Of a DNA stretch of 64,000 bases, positions 51,381 through 64,000 are shown one piece after another. The position numbers and the translations under genes are program-made. The stretch lies in NCBI RefSeq assembly GCF_022539315.1, contig NC_066316.1, positions 58,901,994 to 58,965,993 on the forward strand, read 5' to 3'. The DNA is from Serinus canaria (Eukaryota; Chordata; Aves; Passeriformes; Fringillidae). The notes beneath the pieces were generated by a model. That model saw only the letters and a list, made by a program, of their open reading frames with translations, was not told the DNA's origin and made no database searches. Numbering within the stretch: the first letter of the stretch is position 1; each line of letters opens with the position of its first letter.

Positions 51381-54239
51381 TCTAAAGAAAAATATTCCAA
51401 AGAAAAGATAAGCAACAAATTCAGGCATGTGCTTAGTCATAATAAATTGCTCTGTGTCATGGGAGCTTTGATGACCTCAGACATGAAATCAGAATATCTG
51501 TAGATAAAGAGTTAAGAATGCTGAAGGTATGATTACAGCTCAATTAATCTAATTCACAGAAATTTAAAAATTGTTGCTAGAGGATGGCAGAACAAAATCT
51601 GTGGGTGAAAAAAATCCTGAAACATTACCATGCCATAGAACTAAATTTAATGCAATCAATCCTTCACAAGAAAAAACAGACTTTATAATCTAGAGCAAGA
51701 AAACATTGAAAGATTATGAGATTACTAATTTTTCTCCCATCCTATGTTCTTTATGAATAGAGCAAATAACCTCATTTACTGAGCAAGCACCTAATAATCA
51801 AAATTAACATTATTCTTGAGTCTGTTTCACCATTAAAAATCAAGAATAACTGAGTCCTAATTACTGTTTTTAAACCACTGGACCTTACTTCCATATCCTT
51901 CCAATGTTAAATATCAAACATTATAAAAGCATTTTCTTTCTGAAACAACATAAAACTCCTTAAAAACCCCACTTCCCTACCTAATACAACACTTTGATGA
52001 GTGTAAACCCCTATAGCTCTGACACTGCATTCTAGGAAAATAATAACTCCCCCTCCCTTTCTTCCCCCATATTTCTACTTCCTCAAACTCAGTGAGTCAA
52101 AGACTGTTCTAGCAACACTTCAGTGAAATCAATCCAGAAAAATATGTCTGCTATGCCAAAAACTGAACTAATCATCACAATTTTTACCAATTTTTCTCTG
52201 TACCATAATGGATTGCTCATTACCATGCCTTAAAACTGATAGCTCTCATCTCTTTACATTCCTTTTTCCATTTGCGAATTTTCTCTCTGCCTACATAGTA
52301 TAAAGAGTTCCACACCTTCCTCTTTATCATCCCAATAATTCTATATCTGTCACATAACATCAGTAGAAAACTGCTTATTCATGCCAGCTGGTCTTTTGGG
52401 CCTTTATTTCTATCAAGCTAAACAGTTCTAATTTGGAGTTTTATATATTTTCTTTGTCCTCTTATTTTAAAGCAGAATTGTTCTCAGCCTTTCCTCAATT
52501 CAAGAGTAAAAGAATAAAGGGTGGATATTCACACCATAACCAGTTTTTGCATTTATTTTCACCCTATTCAGACCCAACTGTGTGGTGAAAAGCTGGTACT
52601 TAAGTTTGCTCTGCCTTTCTGTTTTCCATACAGAAAAGTTCTCCCATTTCTATATCTGGCTAGAGGGGCCAAGAGAAGTTTTTTAAGGATGAGGAGAAGG
52701 AAAGAAATGGGCAATGGTTCTCCTCAAGAGCAGGTTATGTCATTCATGATTTCGAGATTTCCTGGGACAGGAAAGAACATACAACAGTTGCTCAGCATGA
52801 TGCAATGTGGTTTGAACTCCAAGAATGCAGGTGTAGCTATACACTGAGGGTTATCATGTGGGGCACCAGAAGCAACCTAGAGCTTTTGAGAACTGGCCTG
52901 TCCTCACAGCCTGGGTGCAGCACCACAGGCATCCACACATTCTGCTGCTGATGGAGAAGATTAAACTTGGCCAGACTTTAACATATATCATGTTTTTATT
53001 TAAAATCTAATCCTGTACTATTTTCTAATTTTATGTCTTCTTTAAAGGTTATGGTTAAAAAAGGCAAAGGGAATAAAATGGATCTTTCAAAGTAAAATGA
53101 TGCACTTTTATTGGAATGGACTTATTATTCACTTGTGCTGAAGCAAGCACTACAGGCAGTGACTCCAAGATCCGGGCTGTATTACACGTGGCCCTTCTTC
53201 CAAATGTTTCAGATCAATTGTAGCCGAGAACACACACACAATGTATGAATAAACACAGGTGGGGTCAACATAAATTAACGTCTTTGTCATTAAATCAGAG
53301 GATCAACTGTGCTTCAAAACACAAAAGCACTACAGCAAATTTCATTTTAACAGAGAAAGGTAAACTCTGACTTTAGAAGGGGGTTCAATCCCTAGAATTC
53401 ACCTCATCAGAGGTTACAGTTTGTAGAACTGCAAGACTAAACTCATCATTCTGTGCTGGAAAACCTCTCACATTGTATTAATGAGGTGTATGTGAAAAGC
53501 AAAAAGAGGATTTGAGAGAGAAAGAAAGGAAAATCTTTTTGACAGCATTAGGCTATACTAGATGGTAATGGATTTTTAAGACAGAAAAAAATGTACATGT
53601 GCTGACTGTACTCAGCCATAGTAAGTGATACAGAAAACATGTCTTATATATGTTTTTGTTCAATCTTTTTGCTTTGTAGTAAAATGAAAGATTGAATAAA
53701 ATGTAATTTAAAAATTATTGCTAAGATGTGAAACAGAATAACACAATAATAGACAATAGGGTAAGACAATTTGCCTCTTAGCAAAAGGATACAATCCCTC
53801 TAGAGAGTGGAATGAATTATCCATGCCTGAGGATTATAACTCACAGGAAACTTAGCAAGTGCCCAGATCAAATTCACCTGAGATTGGCATATATTCAAAG
53901 GGATTAAGCCATCAGCAGAAAAGATAAAGTTAATGGTGTATTCTGAGATTTGGGGACTGGGATCCAGAGGGGATACCTAGTAAGAAGTGCATTTTCCCTA
54001 CACCAATTTAGGACAACCATTCAGGCAGGGTCCTGACAAAAGGAATGTCAGGCAAGAACCTGACAAAAGTTCGGCTATGTATGCTAAGATGGGAACTACA
54101 GGTCTACAAGTACTGACTATGGTACAGTTCGGCAGTGACAAATTGGTCATTGGTACCGCCTATTTCTAGCTGCTTAAAGCTCAAGGGCAGCCTGCACCCA
54201 GCTCATATTTAAGACAATTTCCAACCTCATGCTTCCCAG

Positions 54240-54320
54240 AATTACAGAATGGTTAGGGCTGGAAGAGACCTTAAAAGATCTAGTTCTAAGCCTTCTGCCA
54301 TGGGCAGGGACATCATGCTA
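54240..54320 (-). mobile_element. CR1 LINE, short 3'-end fragment
   Basis: This is the antisense of a CR1 3' end. ATTACAGAATGGTTAGGGCT, GGAAGAGACCTTAAAAGATC and GCCATGGGCAGGGACATC match the standard 3' UTR. Similarity fades after about 54320. It is a strongly 5'-truncated copy within the AKAP7 intron. Confidence 0.88.
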
Positions 54321-54857
54321 ACTTACATAGCATATACAACCATATACCTCAAATTCCTCTAAATCCCAATCTCTTCTGTCAGTTCTCCAGCTTTTCAACA
54401 CTTACGGAAACAGAACCACTCAAGTTTTAGGAATGGCAAAATGATTTGGCATAAAACATTATTAAACCATCAGTAATCAGCTGCTGAACAAGGCATCAGT
54501 ATGCTTTGCTATGATACTTTTCAAGTTATCTTATTTTCCACTTTGCCTATAATAATTTCACAAATAATAACAGACCAATGTCATCTAAAGGACAACCCCT
54601 CACTCACCAAGGACCTGTTGTTTGTCTTGCCTTCTTTGTTTGTCTGCCTTAATCTCAAAATCTTGGTCACAACATTGCAAAATGTAGACTCTCTGCAGCC
54701 CAGCATCTGTCACTGACAGGAAGCTTTCCCTGAAATATATACAAAATGTTCTCTCTTGTTCTTATTTCACATGATGCAATAGAAGTAATCCCATGCTATC
54801 CTAACAGTTGCTTAATCATGTTAACCAGTTCCTCCTCCTGCCTTCTGGCTTTATAGC

Positions 54858-54874
54858 TTTTTTTTTTTTTTTTT
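54858..54874 (+). repeat. Poly-T tract (17)
   Basis: This is a homopolymer of 17 T in the AKAP7 intron. Read on the minus strand it is a poly-A, but no retroposed gene precedes it. Confidence 0.95.
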
Positions 54875-55704
54875 CCAAATCAGCTCGCTCCTGCTCTCAG
54901 AGCTCCCCAAGATACAGCTCCGCAGCTCACCAGGCATTTTCTGAAGCACAGCCTAGGCTCCTAATTCACGTTTTGAGCATTATATTCTTTTGGAAACACA
55001 GTACTTCCTCCAAACATCAATTTCCTCTCTTCCTCATGGAGCTTCTTGAGCTTCTAGGACAAAAGTTACTCTGATCTTCCCAGGGCAGATTTAGCTAGCA
55101 CTGCATGCATGCTATTTCTGCTAAAAGGTTATAGGTCTGGTGGCACACAACCTTGCTGGAGCGGGAAAAGAGGTAGATTTTGGGAATTGTTTTTTCCTTC
55201 CCAGAAGTGAACCTTTCCACAGATGAAATCTGTTTTCACCCCTTTTTCACCCCAAAGAGGACCAAGTACAGCTTCCTGATTATTCTAGGTCAGTACAGAA
55301 ATGTCAAAATCAAAACTCTGATTATTAGTCCATATTCTAGTTTCTAGAGACCTTTAATGAAACAAAATAACTCTTTTTCTCTTTCTTAATTATATGGCAT
55401 TTTTAATGGAAGCTATGCAGACCAATTTTGTAATTTTTTAAAAAAATTCATTTTTTAATGGTTTTTGGAATTACGGTTAGGAAATGCCTACCTGCTTCCA
55501 GGAATACCACTCTCCATTAACAAAGTCTTCAATCACCTAGCATTAAGCATCACAAATCAGACAGTACAAAGGGGAAAAAATACATTTAAAATATCAGCTA
55601 AGGAAGAAGTAGACAACTACCACATTTTGATTGTGTAACAAACACTTTCCCACTCTCAAGTGTGGCTATTCTATTTCTGTAATACATGTTTTATCCATAT
55701 GCTG

Positions 55705-55742
55705 CAATTTCTACATTGTAAGTACAATTTCTACATTGTAAG
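55705..55742 (+). repeat. 20-bp tandem duplication
   Basis: CAATTTCTACATTGTAAGTA is followed directly by an identical 18-base copy that diverges at its last two bases. It lies within the AKAP7 intron. Confidence 0.92.
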
Positions 55743-58700
55743 GGGATTAGGTTACAGTAGGACTTGTCATATAGCAAGACAATAGGTGGAAGCAAATGAA
55801 TTGAATGGGTAGCTGTTCATATATACTACATATATACTAGAGAATGGTATTTCATCTTTAGCATGTTGCACTTTCTATTTGGCTGTAATATGGATTTGCT
55901 TGTTGATCACTTTCAAACAGAGAAGGAAAATTCAGCTTGGGTTCTCTGTTGACATTTGACAAACACCTGTTCTCACAGTACCATGAAAAGCATCTCTGAA
56001 ACCTGGTGTTTCATGCAGAGGCACCTGCCTATATTTACACAGGTGAGCTCTAAAATGCCAGTACTTGTTGGCTCTAAGGCCAGTTAGCACAGAGTATCTC
56101 AGGTTCCATCCAGCTCTGTAGGCCTCTGAAATGCTGTGGCTGTATCCAAACTGCCTGCTGGGAAAGGACTTGGGTTGGTGTTAACTCCTAACCAGCGCCC
56201 AGGAGTTTCTGTAGTATGTTTGCCAGGCCCAGAACTATGCCAGGGTGGTGGCATGGGCAAGGCAGTCCAGGGTCCAGGTACAGCCTCAGACACGCTGGCA
56301 TGCAGTGTACTGGAGTCCAAGGCACCCAGAGCAGTCACAGAGCTGGGCTGTGTCTGTAGGTAGGAAAGCTGGGAAGTACATTGAGCCAAATTCTGCATTC
56401 GTGGAACAGTTACTTCTGTGGATTTCTCCTGGCAGAAGTTTTGAATCGTAACTCCAAAGCAGCCCAGCACAAATGAAAACAGAAGTATGAACTAAGAACA
56501 GTTTCAGAGAGTAATGCAGTAGTAGCTAGAGTAACATGTATGCCAGAGGACAGGATTTGGCTCCTGACTCCAGTAAAGCTGTGCGAACAACAGAATTTCC
56601 ATTTCCTCTTTTACTACAATGAAATATGACTGATGCAGTTCTGATTTAACCTGCAGAAGTAAGGAAATGGAAAAGCAAAATTCACAAATCTAAACATTTA
56701 GATCTTCCAATGTTTTTTACTTTTCAAGGCAGGCCTTACAGCACTTCAGAAAACCATGCAGCTCCTTCTACTATTTGGTGTGTAAAGAGTGGCAGTGTCT
56801 ATAGTGAATAGACAGAAGCACTGTGCCAGAGTACACACAAATCTCAGTAAACTGAGACAGGAGCATGCAATAATGAATGAGAGAAATAGTACTTCCATCA
56901 TGCAGAATAAGGTATTTGGATATTGTTCACTGGGAATACAGGGCAGCTTTTAATATTATCTGATAGCAATGACCTGTAATTTACCCTCTGAAAATCAATA
57001 AAAACATAGTGCTGTAGCCTTTGCTTATTCAAATATATCTAGAGTAAAGCAAACAAAGCTCCTCTGAGAACCCAGTCTTACTTTTGCTGTAGCAATGGTG
57101 TTACTAGGATAATCTTTAAATCATTTAAACAGCTTAAAAGACTGAATATCTCACATCTAAGTGTATATGGGGTAGATACCAAACATATTTTCCACTAATG
57201 AGCAATAATGTTTAACCTGCATACTTATAGAAGTATGAGAAATCCATTACACTTTCTCTTCTTTAGTTGAACATCTGCATACAGGACCATCAGGGAAATT
57301 ACAATCTTCAATTCACCCACAACATGTTTATGTATATTTACTTTTTCTTTTGGCCTTTATTTTCCCTTTTAAACCCCCCAAAAATATGGGATGGCAGCAG
57401 ACACATTGCTTGGAAAAACTAGTGTAAATGAAATTTAAAAGTGATCTTAATTTCTTTCCAGGCTCACTCTCTCTTAAAGAAATTGTGTTGGAAATCTCCT
57501 GCAAGAGCCAAGAGAGCAGACTACCAGTCTGACTTTTAATGCCCAGGGCTGCACAAACAACATTTTACCCAAGCCCCTTCCCTTGCTACGTATGTACTTA
57601 GAAAGAGGATTCCAGATGGAGTTGGCAATTTGTTGGCTTGCCATCTGAACCAATCTTTCTGGTATTATTTATAGCAGGTCTGCTTTTAAATGGGCTGGCT
57701 GATACTTTCATCCATCTCTCAGCAGCTCTGGACTCCAGGGGCTGCCAGTGGACTGTCACAGCCATGACACTTGGCAGGCCAGGTCCTTGGTTGGTATAAA
57801 TCAGCACTATTCCTGCTTACTGCTGCTAAGGGCTTCACTTGACATTTTCAGTACTGCTTGATTCATGCCCCAGTTAATGTTTCACTTTTATGGTTTTACT
57901 TGCATGTTTAGCAAAAATCCTTAAACACTGTTAGCTTGTTTCTAATTGAATATTCCAACTGAAGCATCCTTTTAGACAGCTTTCAAGCATTGCAGCGTAT
58001 GGTGTATTGTTATTGAAATTATTTTAAATTAATATAAAAATTATTAAAATTAACAATTCTGTGACTGGACATCAGAAATTTTTCTGAGATTTTATCACTA
58101 CCAGAAAAATTACCTGCGTAATAATTTTTATTATGCAAAAATAAATTTTTTGGGCAAAAGCAACATGTACTGTTACTTGTTATATTGCAAACTAATAGAC
58201 AGTAGTTAACTGTCAGTTATTACCTACTTATAAAAGATGAAAAGCAATTATTTATTACAGTATATTTTTAAAGTGTCATTCATTTCTATTTAAGCTTTTT
58301 GTCTAACTTTATGCTGGAGGTTTACAAAACAAATTAACTGCATTTGAAAGATTTAGGCCCATGAGAAATTGTATTCACTACTCTTTGGTCTGTTTGGCTT
58401 TTTGAACCAAGAAGCAGCACAGTTTGGAATTTTAAATGCAACTTTCAGCTGTAATCTGCCATTGCAGCTGGTGGCCCACAGTAATACTCAGGGCTATTTG
58501 AGTGTGATTGCAGCAGAATTTGCTCATATTCCAGATCATCATAAAGCTTCTTTTTTCCGACCGCCAGTGGAGTGTCTGGATATATTTTTGCGCCTTTTTA
58601 CCCCCTCTTACAAGGCAAGGAAATTACCTATGGTGGATGGAATTTAACTAATATCTATATAACCTAAGAAATACAGGACTCAATTCTGCATCTTTTGAAG

Positions 58701-61700
58701 TATTCTGACTCCCCAAACTTCTGTCAATCCATTTAACTGATGTATCATCAGTGTGCTCAGTAAGTTTAAGAAAATACTAGTGTTCCTTTGGAATCTGCTG
58801 GTTTTATTCATGTGTTTTTTTGAATGAAATACTTTCCAGAAACAATGAACAAAATGTCTGGCTAATGTCATGGCTAGAAACTTCTCCACATAAGCAGCTT
58901 TCCAGTGCATGACTTCCCTACATAGATTGTCTGACTTTGTAGCCAAGTGTAGTAAAATGTTATTTGGCCATAATTTTTACAATAGAGAGCAAAATCAAGA
59001 ACACAAATCACAGAAATAATTAATTGCATCAATGTGCAGTAAAATAAACATTTTAAGGAAGGTCTCTTTGCTTGACAGAGGATTATTTTTTTCTTTCCTT
59101 TACAGTACCATACATGCAATAGCAGCAATACTGCATGGTACTCATCATCACCGCTTACTGTGTTTTATTTCCACTTAAAAAACTGCATAACCATAGTATA
59201 ACTAATAATGCAACCACAGTCCCCTCAAGCAGCAGCCTCTGTCAGCCTGACAAGTGTGCTGACTAGTTCCAGCAGTGGTGACCTTTGTATGGACTCACTG
59301 GGATCACAGGCTCGCTTCCCATATCAGTTAAGAAGCCTTCAGCTTTAAACAAAACAGTTTTAATGTTGTCTCTCATCTGCGCTCAATATAAAGTCCCATA
59401 CAGAGTTATCCACTGCAATACTAACAGGACTAAACAGTGATTACCTAAAAAATCCACAGATGGCTCATACAATGCCCTTCACAGCAGAAAACCTTGCATA
59501 AGTTTTTAAATTTTCTTTCACGTCTCTTAATATTTTCTGACCAGCATTAACTAACAATCATTTATTTGTCAATAAACTCATTTCTGAATTATAGCTTTGC
59601 AGATCAGAAGAGGATAGGAAAGCACACAAATATGAAGACAACCTTCCTGTGAAATACAAGCATGATAAATGCTACAGGACCTTGGAAGCTGGCCAACCAA
59701 TAAGAAGTACAGGACTTTGCCCTGCAGAGCAGCAGCCATACGAGGAAATACAACTGGGAGGGGTGGCAGAAGGGAGATACAGAGTCCACCTCTCAGAGCT
59801 TTGCCCTCCCAATGTTTTTGCTGCAGTTTCTGAAAAGCACTCGGCTACAACCAGGCAGGGCTTCCTTGTTTTCTCTATCTGAGTCCAGGGTAAGTAGAGA
59901 GACACCATTTCATTATCTTGAGACTGCTACACTTAGCAGAAAGGCTGACCCATCTGACATCTACATGATTTAATGTTTGATCCACATGTACCAATGGATC
60001 AATCTGCACAGAAGCAGAACTTATTACTTGAAACATAGTAAAAACTCTTTCACCACACCAAGGGAGTAGTAGACTCTGTTTGAGAAAAGAAGTCATAATC
60101 AGCTTTTCTGGTCAATGCCTCCTCTTCCCACTCTGCTAGTCCTTTCCACATGCATCAGAAACTTCAGCTCCTTGCCACTCCAGCACAGTCTGCTGGCAGT
60201 AGGGAGTCACCTCCATGTGTACACACGTTCACAAGGTATCAAAGCTGCTCAGCACTTTGCAAAACTCAGCCTGTGTATTTCTCTTGTGTATTAATCTTCA
60301 CTAGATCCAGTGACACAATGGAAGAAGCTACTGTGGCTAATGTGACCCTCACCATTAGCTGCTCCAGGGTTTGTGAGAATTCCTTAATTCACTTAAAACA
60401 AAATTACCCAGGTTAGTCAGCTCATGATGGAGAAGCTCTTAACCTCACTGGGGTGTTTTTGCCTTTATTAAAGGAGTGCTCACATAAAACCTGCTCTGCT
60501 ATGGATCAGTCTACACAGCACAGATCACCAGCACACAGTGCACACAAACAGGGATGGTGGCAGCAATGATTCCATGGGGTCTGTAATTTCTTCTGTTGGC
60601 CCTTTTTAATCTAGAAGAGGAAAGGGTTTTATGGTCACTGAGCCATTACTATTTTGCTTATTTTTGTTTCTATCAACATCGATCTGTAAGAAGCCAGGTT
60701 AACCAGGATTGCATGTGATCACATATTTCTTGCTAGAACTCACTATGAAAGATGGCAGCTTGTAGCAACCTCCCACAAAATACAGACAGGGTTATAAAAT
60801 GTGTGGCCAGTTTTCACCTTGGTAGTCTTATTCAGAGGTCACACAGCTTCCCCATCAGGGTAAGGAGGACTGAGATTTTAGAGAGGGTGAAAACAAAAAC
60901 CAGCTATGTTATGTATATCCTCCTCTGCCAGTCATTAAACTGATATAAAAGATACTCCCTCCCAATATGCTTGGGACCTAATACAGTTCCAGAGGTATTG
61001 ACATTAAACTAATAGTAGCATGTGAATGGAAGACAGAGCACTTGGGCTCAATGTAGAAAATAAATACAATTTCAGTAACTTAGGAGGAATCTACGTAAAC
61101 ACTTTTGCACAATATGATGTGACACCTGATAGCCAAAAAGGTACTTATTTTTTCCACCTACGCAGAGTGATGGTTTGGCAATTAAGCTGAAAGTAAGATA
61201 GCCCTTGAACACTATAGCTAACAGTCTAGATACAACACACAGTGGCAAAGTGCCCACAAAAAACATCCTGGATGGAAGCTGAAAGTAGATCTTAACCTGA
61301 CATTTTCTCCCACTGGCATCAGTGGAAGACAGGAAACAGTCTATTATAATGAGAATGGCTGCACAGTTACCTGGGCAGTTCTCATCTTGCTACACAGTCA
61401 CAATTCACTGGAGACTGGTTCTCTGCTGACACACTTTTTATGAAAAGTGATCATTAAAGTTCATTAAAGTTCCAACTCCATCAACATGGAGCCAATTTTA
61501 GTGACTCCATCTCCATTTCAAAGTCTCTCATCAGAGTCTTCTGAACTCTAGTACTTTTTTTTTATTTTATTTTTCATCACTTACTGGGATCAAGAGAAGT
61601 GTTGGTACCTGTCCCATCTAGCTAATCCTGGTCTTCTGCTTGCTACAGCTGAAATGAAATGAAACCTCTTCCTATCTTCTCATGAGTTAATCTTCAAGTC

Positions 61701-64000
61701 CTTTAACAAACAGGCTTAGCTAAGACTTTTCCTGAATTTTCCCAGCATAGTGTAGGTATGGATCACTGTGGCCAATAGTACTCCAAATAAGGCTTTCAGC
61801 CCTAGATACATGCACATTTCATACATAAGTGTATATCATATAAAGATTAGACTTTTAGTGGAATTTACAATGTTCAGTATTTTAGAACAGCTACAAATTA
61901 ACCTCAAGATTTTTTGCTTATGAACCACAGAACCCCCTGACTTTGCTCATGTTTCCTTTCAGGAAAAGAAGCAGTTCTGTCATATCCCTAAATAAATTAT
62001 GTAATAAACACTTCTGCTTTTTCCCACCATCAGCAACATAACCTAATCACAAGGCAATCACATTTGACTTGATCGATCTCCAGATTTTCTAGTTGTGATT
62101 TATTTTATACAAAATATCCTGTCAGGAAGGTGGAAGGGAGCCCAACTTTTGCAGTGTGATAGATTATAGAGGCAAGACAGTCTGCTGCATACTTGTGAAA
62201 TAGCAAAATGTAGCCTATTTGAAAAAACCCCACAATTCTATGTTTCAAAATTCCTTATACCCTAATAAAAACTGGTACAAAAATTAAATTCAATAATTTA
62301 ATGTCTTTCCACAGTCCATACATGCTGGTAGGATTTAAATTTGGGCTTACATGTGTTTGTATCAAAGGGAGAAAAAAAATTAAATTCCACTTTTCAGTTA
62401 AAGTCAAATGCCACCTAAAATTACTATAGATCAGACACAGAAAAAAAATCAGCAATATGTGTTCATACAATGTAGGACTATTTTCTAAATGTAGTTATTA
62501 ATTAAAAAAAACCCAACCAAGAACCCCAAATATGTTGAGACATTTTAATTTCAAAGAGGATTGCCTAAGACATATGGAAACATCCAACACAATTTTTAAA
62601 ATTTCCCAATTGCACAGTCAACAATGTTTTTATCCTCTTTAGCTCAAGATGACTTAGATTCTTCATTCTTGAAGCCACAAAAAGGCATCCACTTCTGATG
62701 GCTTTCTTAAATATCATTCCTCTGATTTAAGAGCCTGTCCTTCTATCATCCACCCCCTTGGTACCTCTTTGCAGTGAAAGTGAACTTAACACCTTATTTT
62801 CTCTCCTAGATTTTTTAAAAAAATTTTCTTTTTTCTTTACTAGTGTGAAGATAACAAGTGTTCACTTAGCAACCTAGCTGCATTACTGCATTACTGAGGG
62901 ATTATTTTTGACAGCCACTGTCAGACCCAAGAATGGACATACATGTAAAATACTCATGATTCTACTGACATTAATGACAGTCTTCAGGCCCTGGTTGGGC
63001 TTACTGCCTTGGTCATCAAACCTAATGTTGGTTGCAGGAGGATGACTTGTGTAACTCTTAACTTTGACACTGTAAGTACTGAATACTTAGTTTTGGTTTA
63101 GGTTAAGTTTTCTTTCTTTTTTTCCCCACAGAGAATGGAAACAATGTTAACAATCTAATCACAGGCACTGTGAAGTTCTATGAGGAAAAAAGACAAACAA
63201 CACCTAGTTGTTATTCAAAATGTCATTTCAAGGAATGCACCTTTCCTTCAAATTATTTGTTTTTTTCATCCACATCATGCATCCCTTTGTGTGTATCTTG
63301 TGTGAATGTATGTGTAGGAGTGAAGAAACAACATCACACAGGGAGATTGGCAAGACAGAACATAAGCACTGGAGAATGACTATAAATAGGACTCACCAAC
63401 CTCAGCTGATGAGTGCGTTTTCACATTTCAGGAAGAAGAAGGGAATATAATAGTGTCTTTATAGTACCACAGCAGGTATCACTACAAGCAAGCAAGAGTT
63501 AAAACCTCACAAAACAGAAGTGAGAAGGACACAACCTGCAGGACAGGGAGCAGTCAGCACTGGACAACCTGGCAAATGTACAAGGCCTGCTTAACAACAG
63601 GGATTGACTTACTATTTATGGTAGGCAAACCTGTCCTGTCTCTCATGACAAAAAGCCAGACAATGCAACTTTTGTACTACAGCTACAGAAACGAAAAACA
63701 AATCATAATAGCTTACACCAAACTGCAAATTTGACCAAGTCATTGATTTGCAAATGCAACTTTCAGTATTTTCAAAATCAATTTAAGACTTCAATAAAGT
63801 AGTTACATTCTGTTCATTGCACTTTGCTTTACCTCAAAAAACCAATTTCTAATTTAATACAGCTGAGTAACTTTTGGTCAGGCCCAAAAGATCTGGAATG
63901 CATATAGCTGGCCTGGCTAGATGTTGGAACTTGCCAGCTTGCTTGGTTCCTCTGCACAGGCTACAGAGCCCCACTTTATTTACTCACTTCCACAATTATT

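Larger units (their letters stand above)
44015..64000 (-). other. AKAP7: Last intron of AKAP7 (continues past the window edge)
   Basis: This is the sequence upstream of the AKAP7 terminal exon in the gene's direction. I searched the minus-strand frames for exons of the 2H-phosphoesterase domain (HxT motifs such as HITL and HLTF) and for the short-isoform first exon starting MGQLCC, and found neither. The intron is therefore at least 20 kb. It contains the SINE at 44.34 kb, CR1 pieces at 51.15 and 54.24 kb, a 17-T tract at 54858-54874, a 20-bp tandem duplication at 55.7 kb and several unexplained open frames described separately. The rest looks like ordinary AT-rich intronic sequence. Confidence 0.7.

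Noticed and set aside
63100..63450. Strong pyrimidine tract and CACAG acceptor on the plus strand
   Set aside because: The following frames are short and unrecognisable, and T-rich tracts followed by AG are frequent in this AT-rich intron.
44015..64000. Search for AKAP7 2H-phosphoesterase exons and the short-isoform first exon
   Set aside because: No minus-strand stretch matched the expected HxT motifs or the MGQLCC start, so no further AKAP7 exon is annotated.

Overview
The window is vertebrate nuclear DNA, most likely from a songbird. It is AT-rich, has no operon-like or dense coding structure, and its recognisable dispersed repeats are avian. These are five CR1 LINE copies, an orphan CR1-X-type tail, and one tRNA-Ile-headed SINE with a CR1-type tail like TguSINE1, a family known from passerines. 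No Alu, L1, B1 or other mammalian repeat was seen.

Only one gene is identified with confidence: the 3' end of AKAP7 (AKAP18) on the minus strand. Its terminal coding exon (43812-44014) encodes the amphipathic helix that anchors the regulatory subunits of protein kinase A, followed by a polar tail and a stop. About 760 bp further downstream in the gene's direction, a second exon-like ORF (42852-43051) begins right after a good splice acceptor in the same intron phase. It also encodes a helical, charged C-terminus and is the best candidate here for something undescribed: an alternative AKAP7 end. A plausible polyadenylation signal lies near 41785.

Layout: positions 1 to about 41.7 kb are the intergenic region downstream of AKAP7. 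It holds CR1 fragments at 18.6-19.0, 21.3-21.6 and 32.1-32.3 kb, an orphan CR1-X/SINE tail at 33.6 kb, a long GGAT microsatellite at 36.4 kb, a degenerate 40-bp tandem repeat at 21.9 kb and several low-complexity tracts. The stretch 41.77-44.01 kb is the AKAP7 3' end. From 44.015 kb to the window end is AKAP7's last intron (at least 20 kb), which contains the SINE at 44.3 kb and CR1 pieces at 51.2 and 54.2 kb. I could not find the 2H-phosphoesterase exons of AKAP7 here, so they should lie beyond 64 kb.

The other open frames are short and resemble no family I recognise. A few look more protein-like than the rest and are listed as findings, not as genes. I see no rRNA or functional tRNA gene, no CRISPR, no intact transposon and no viral gene.
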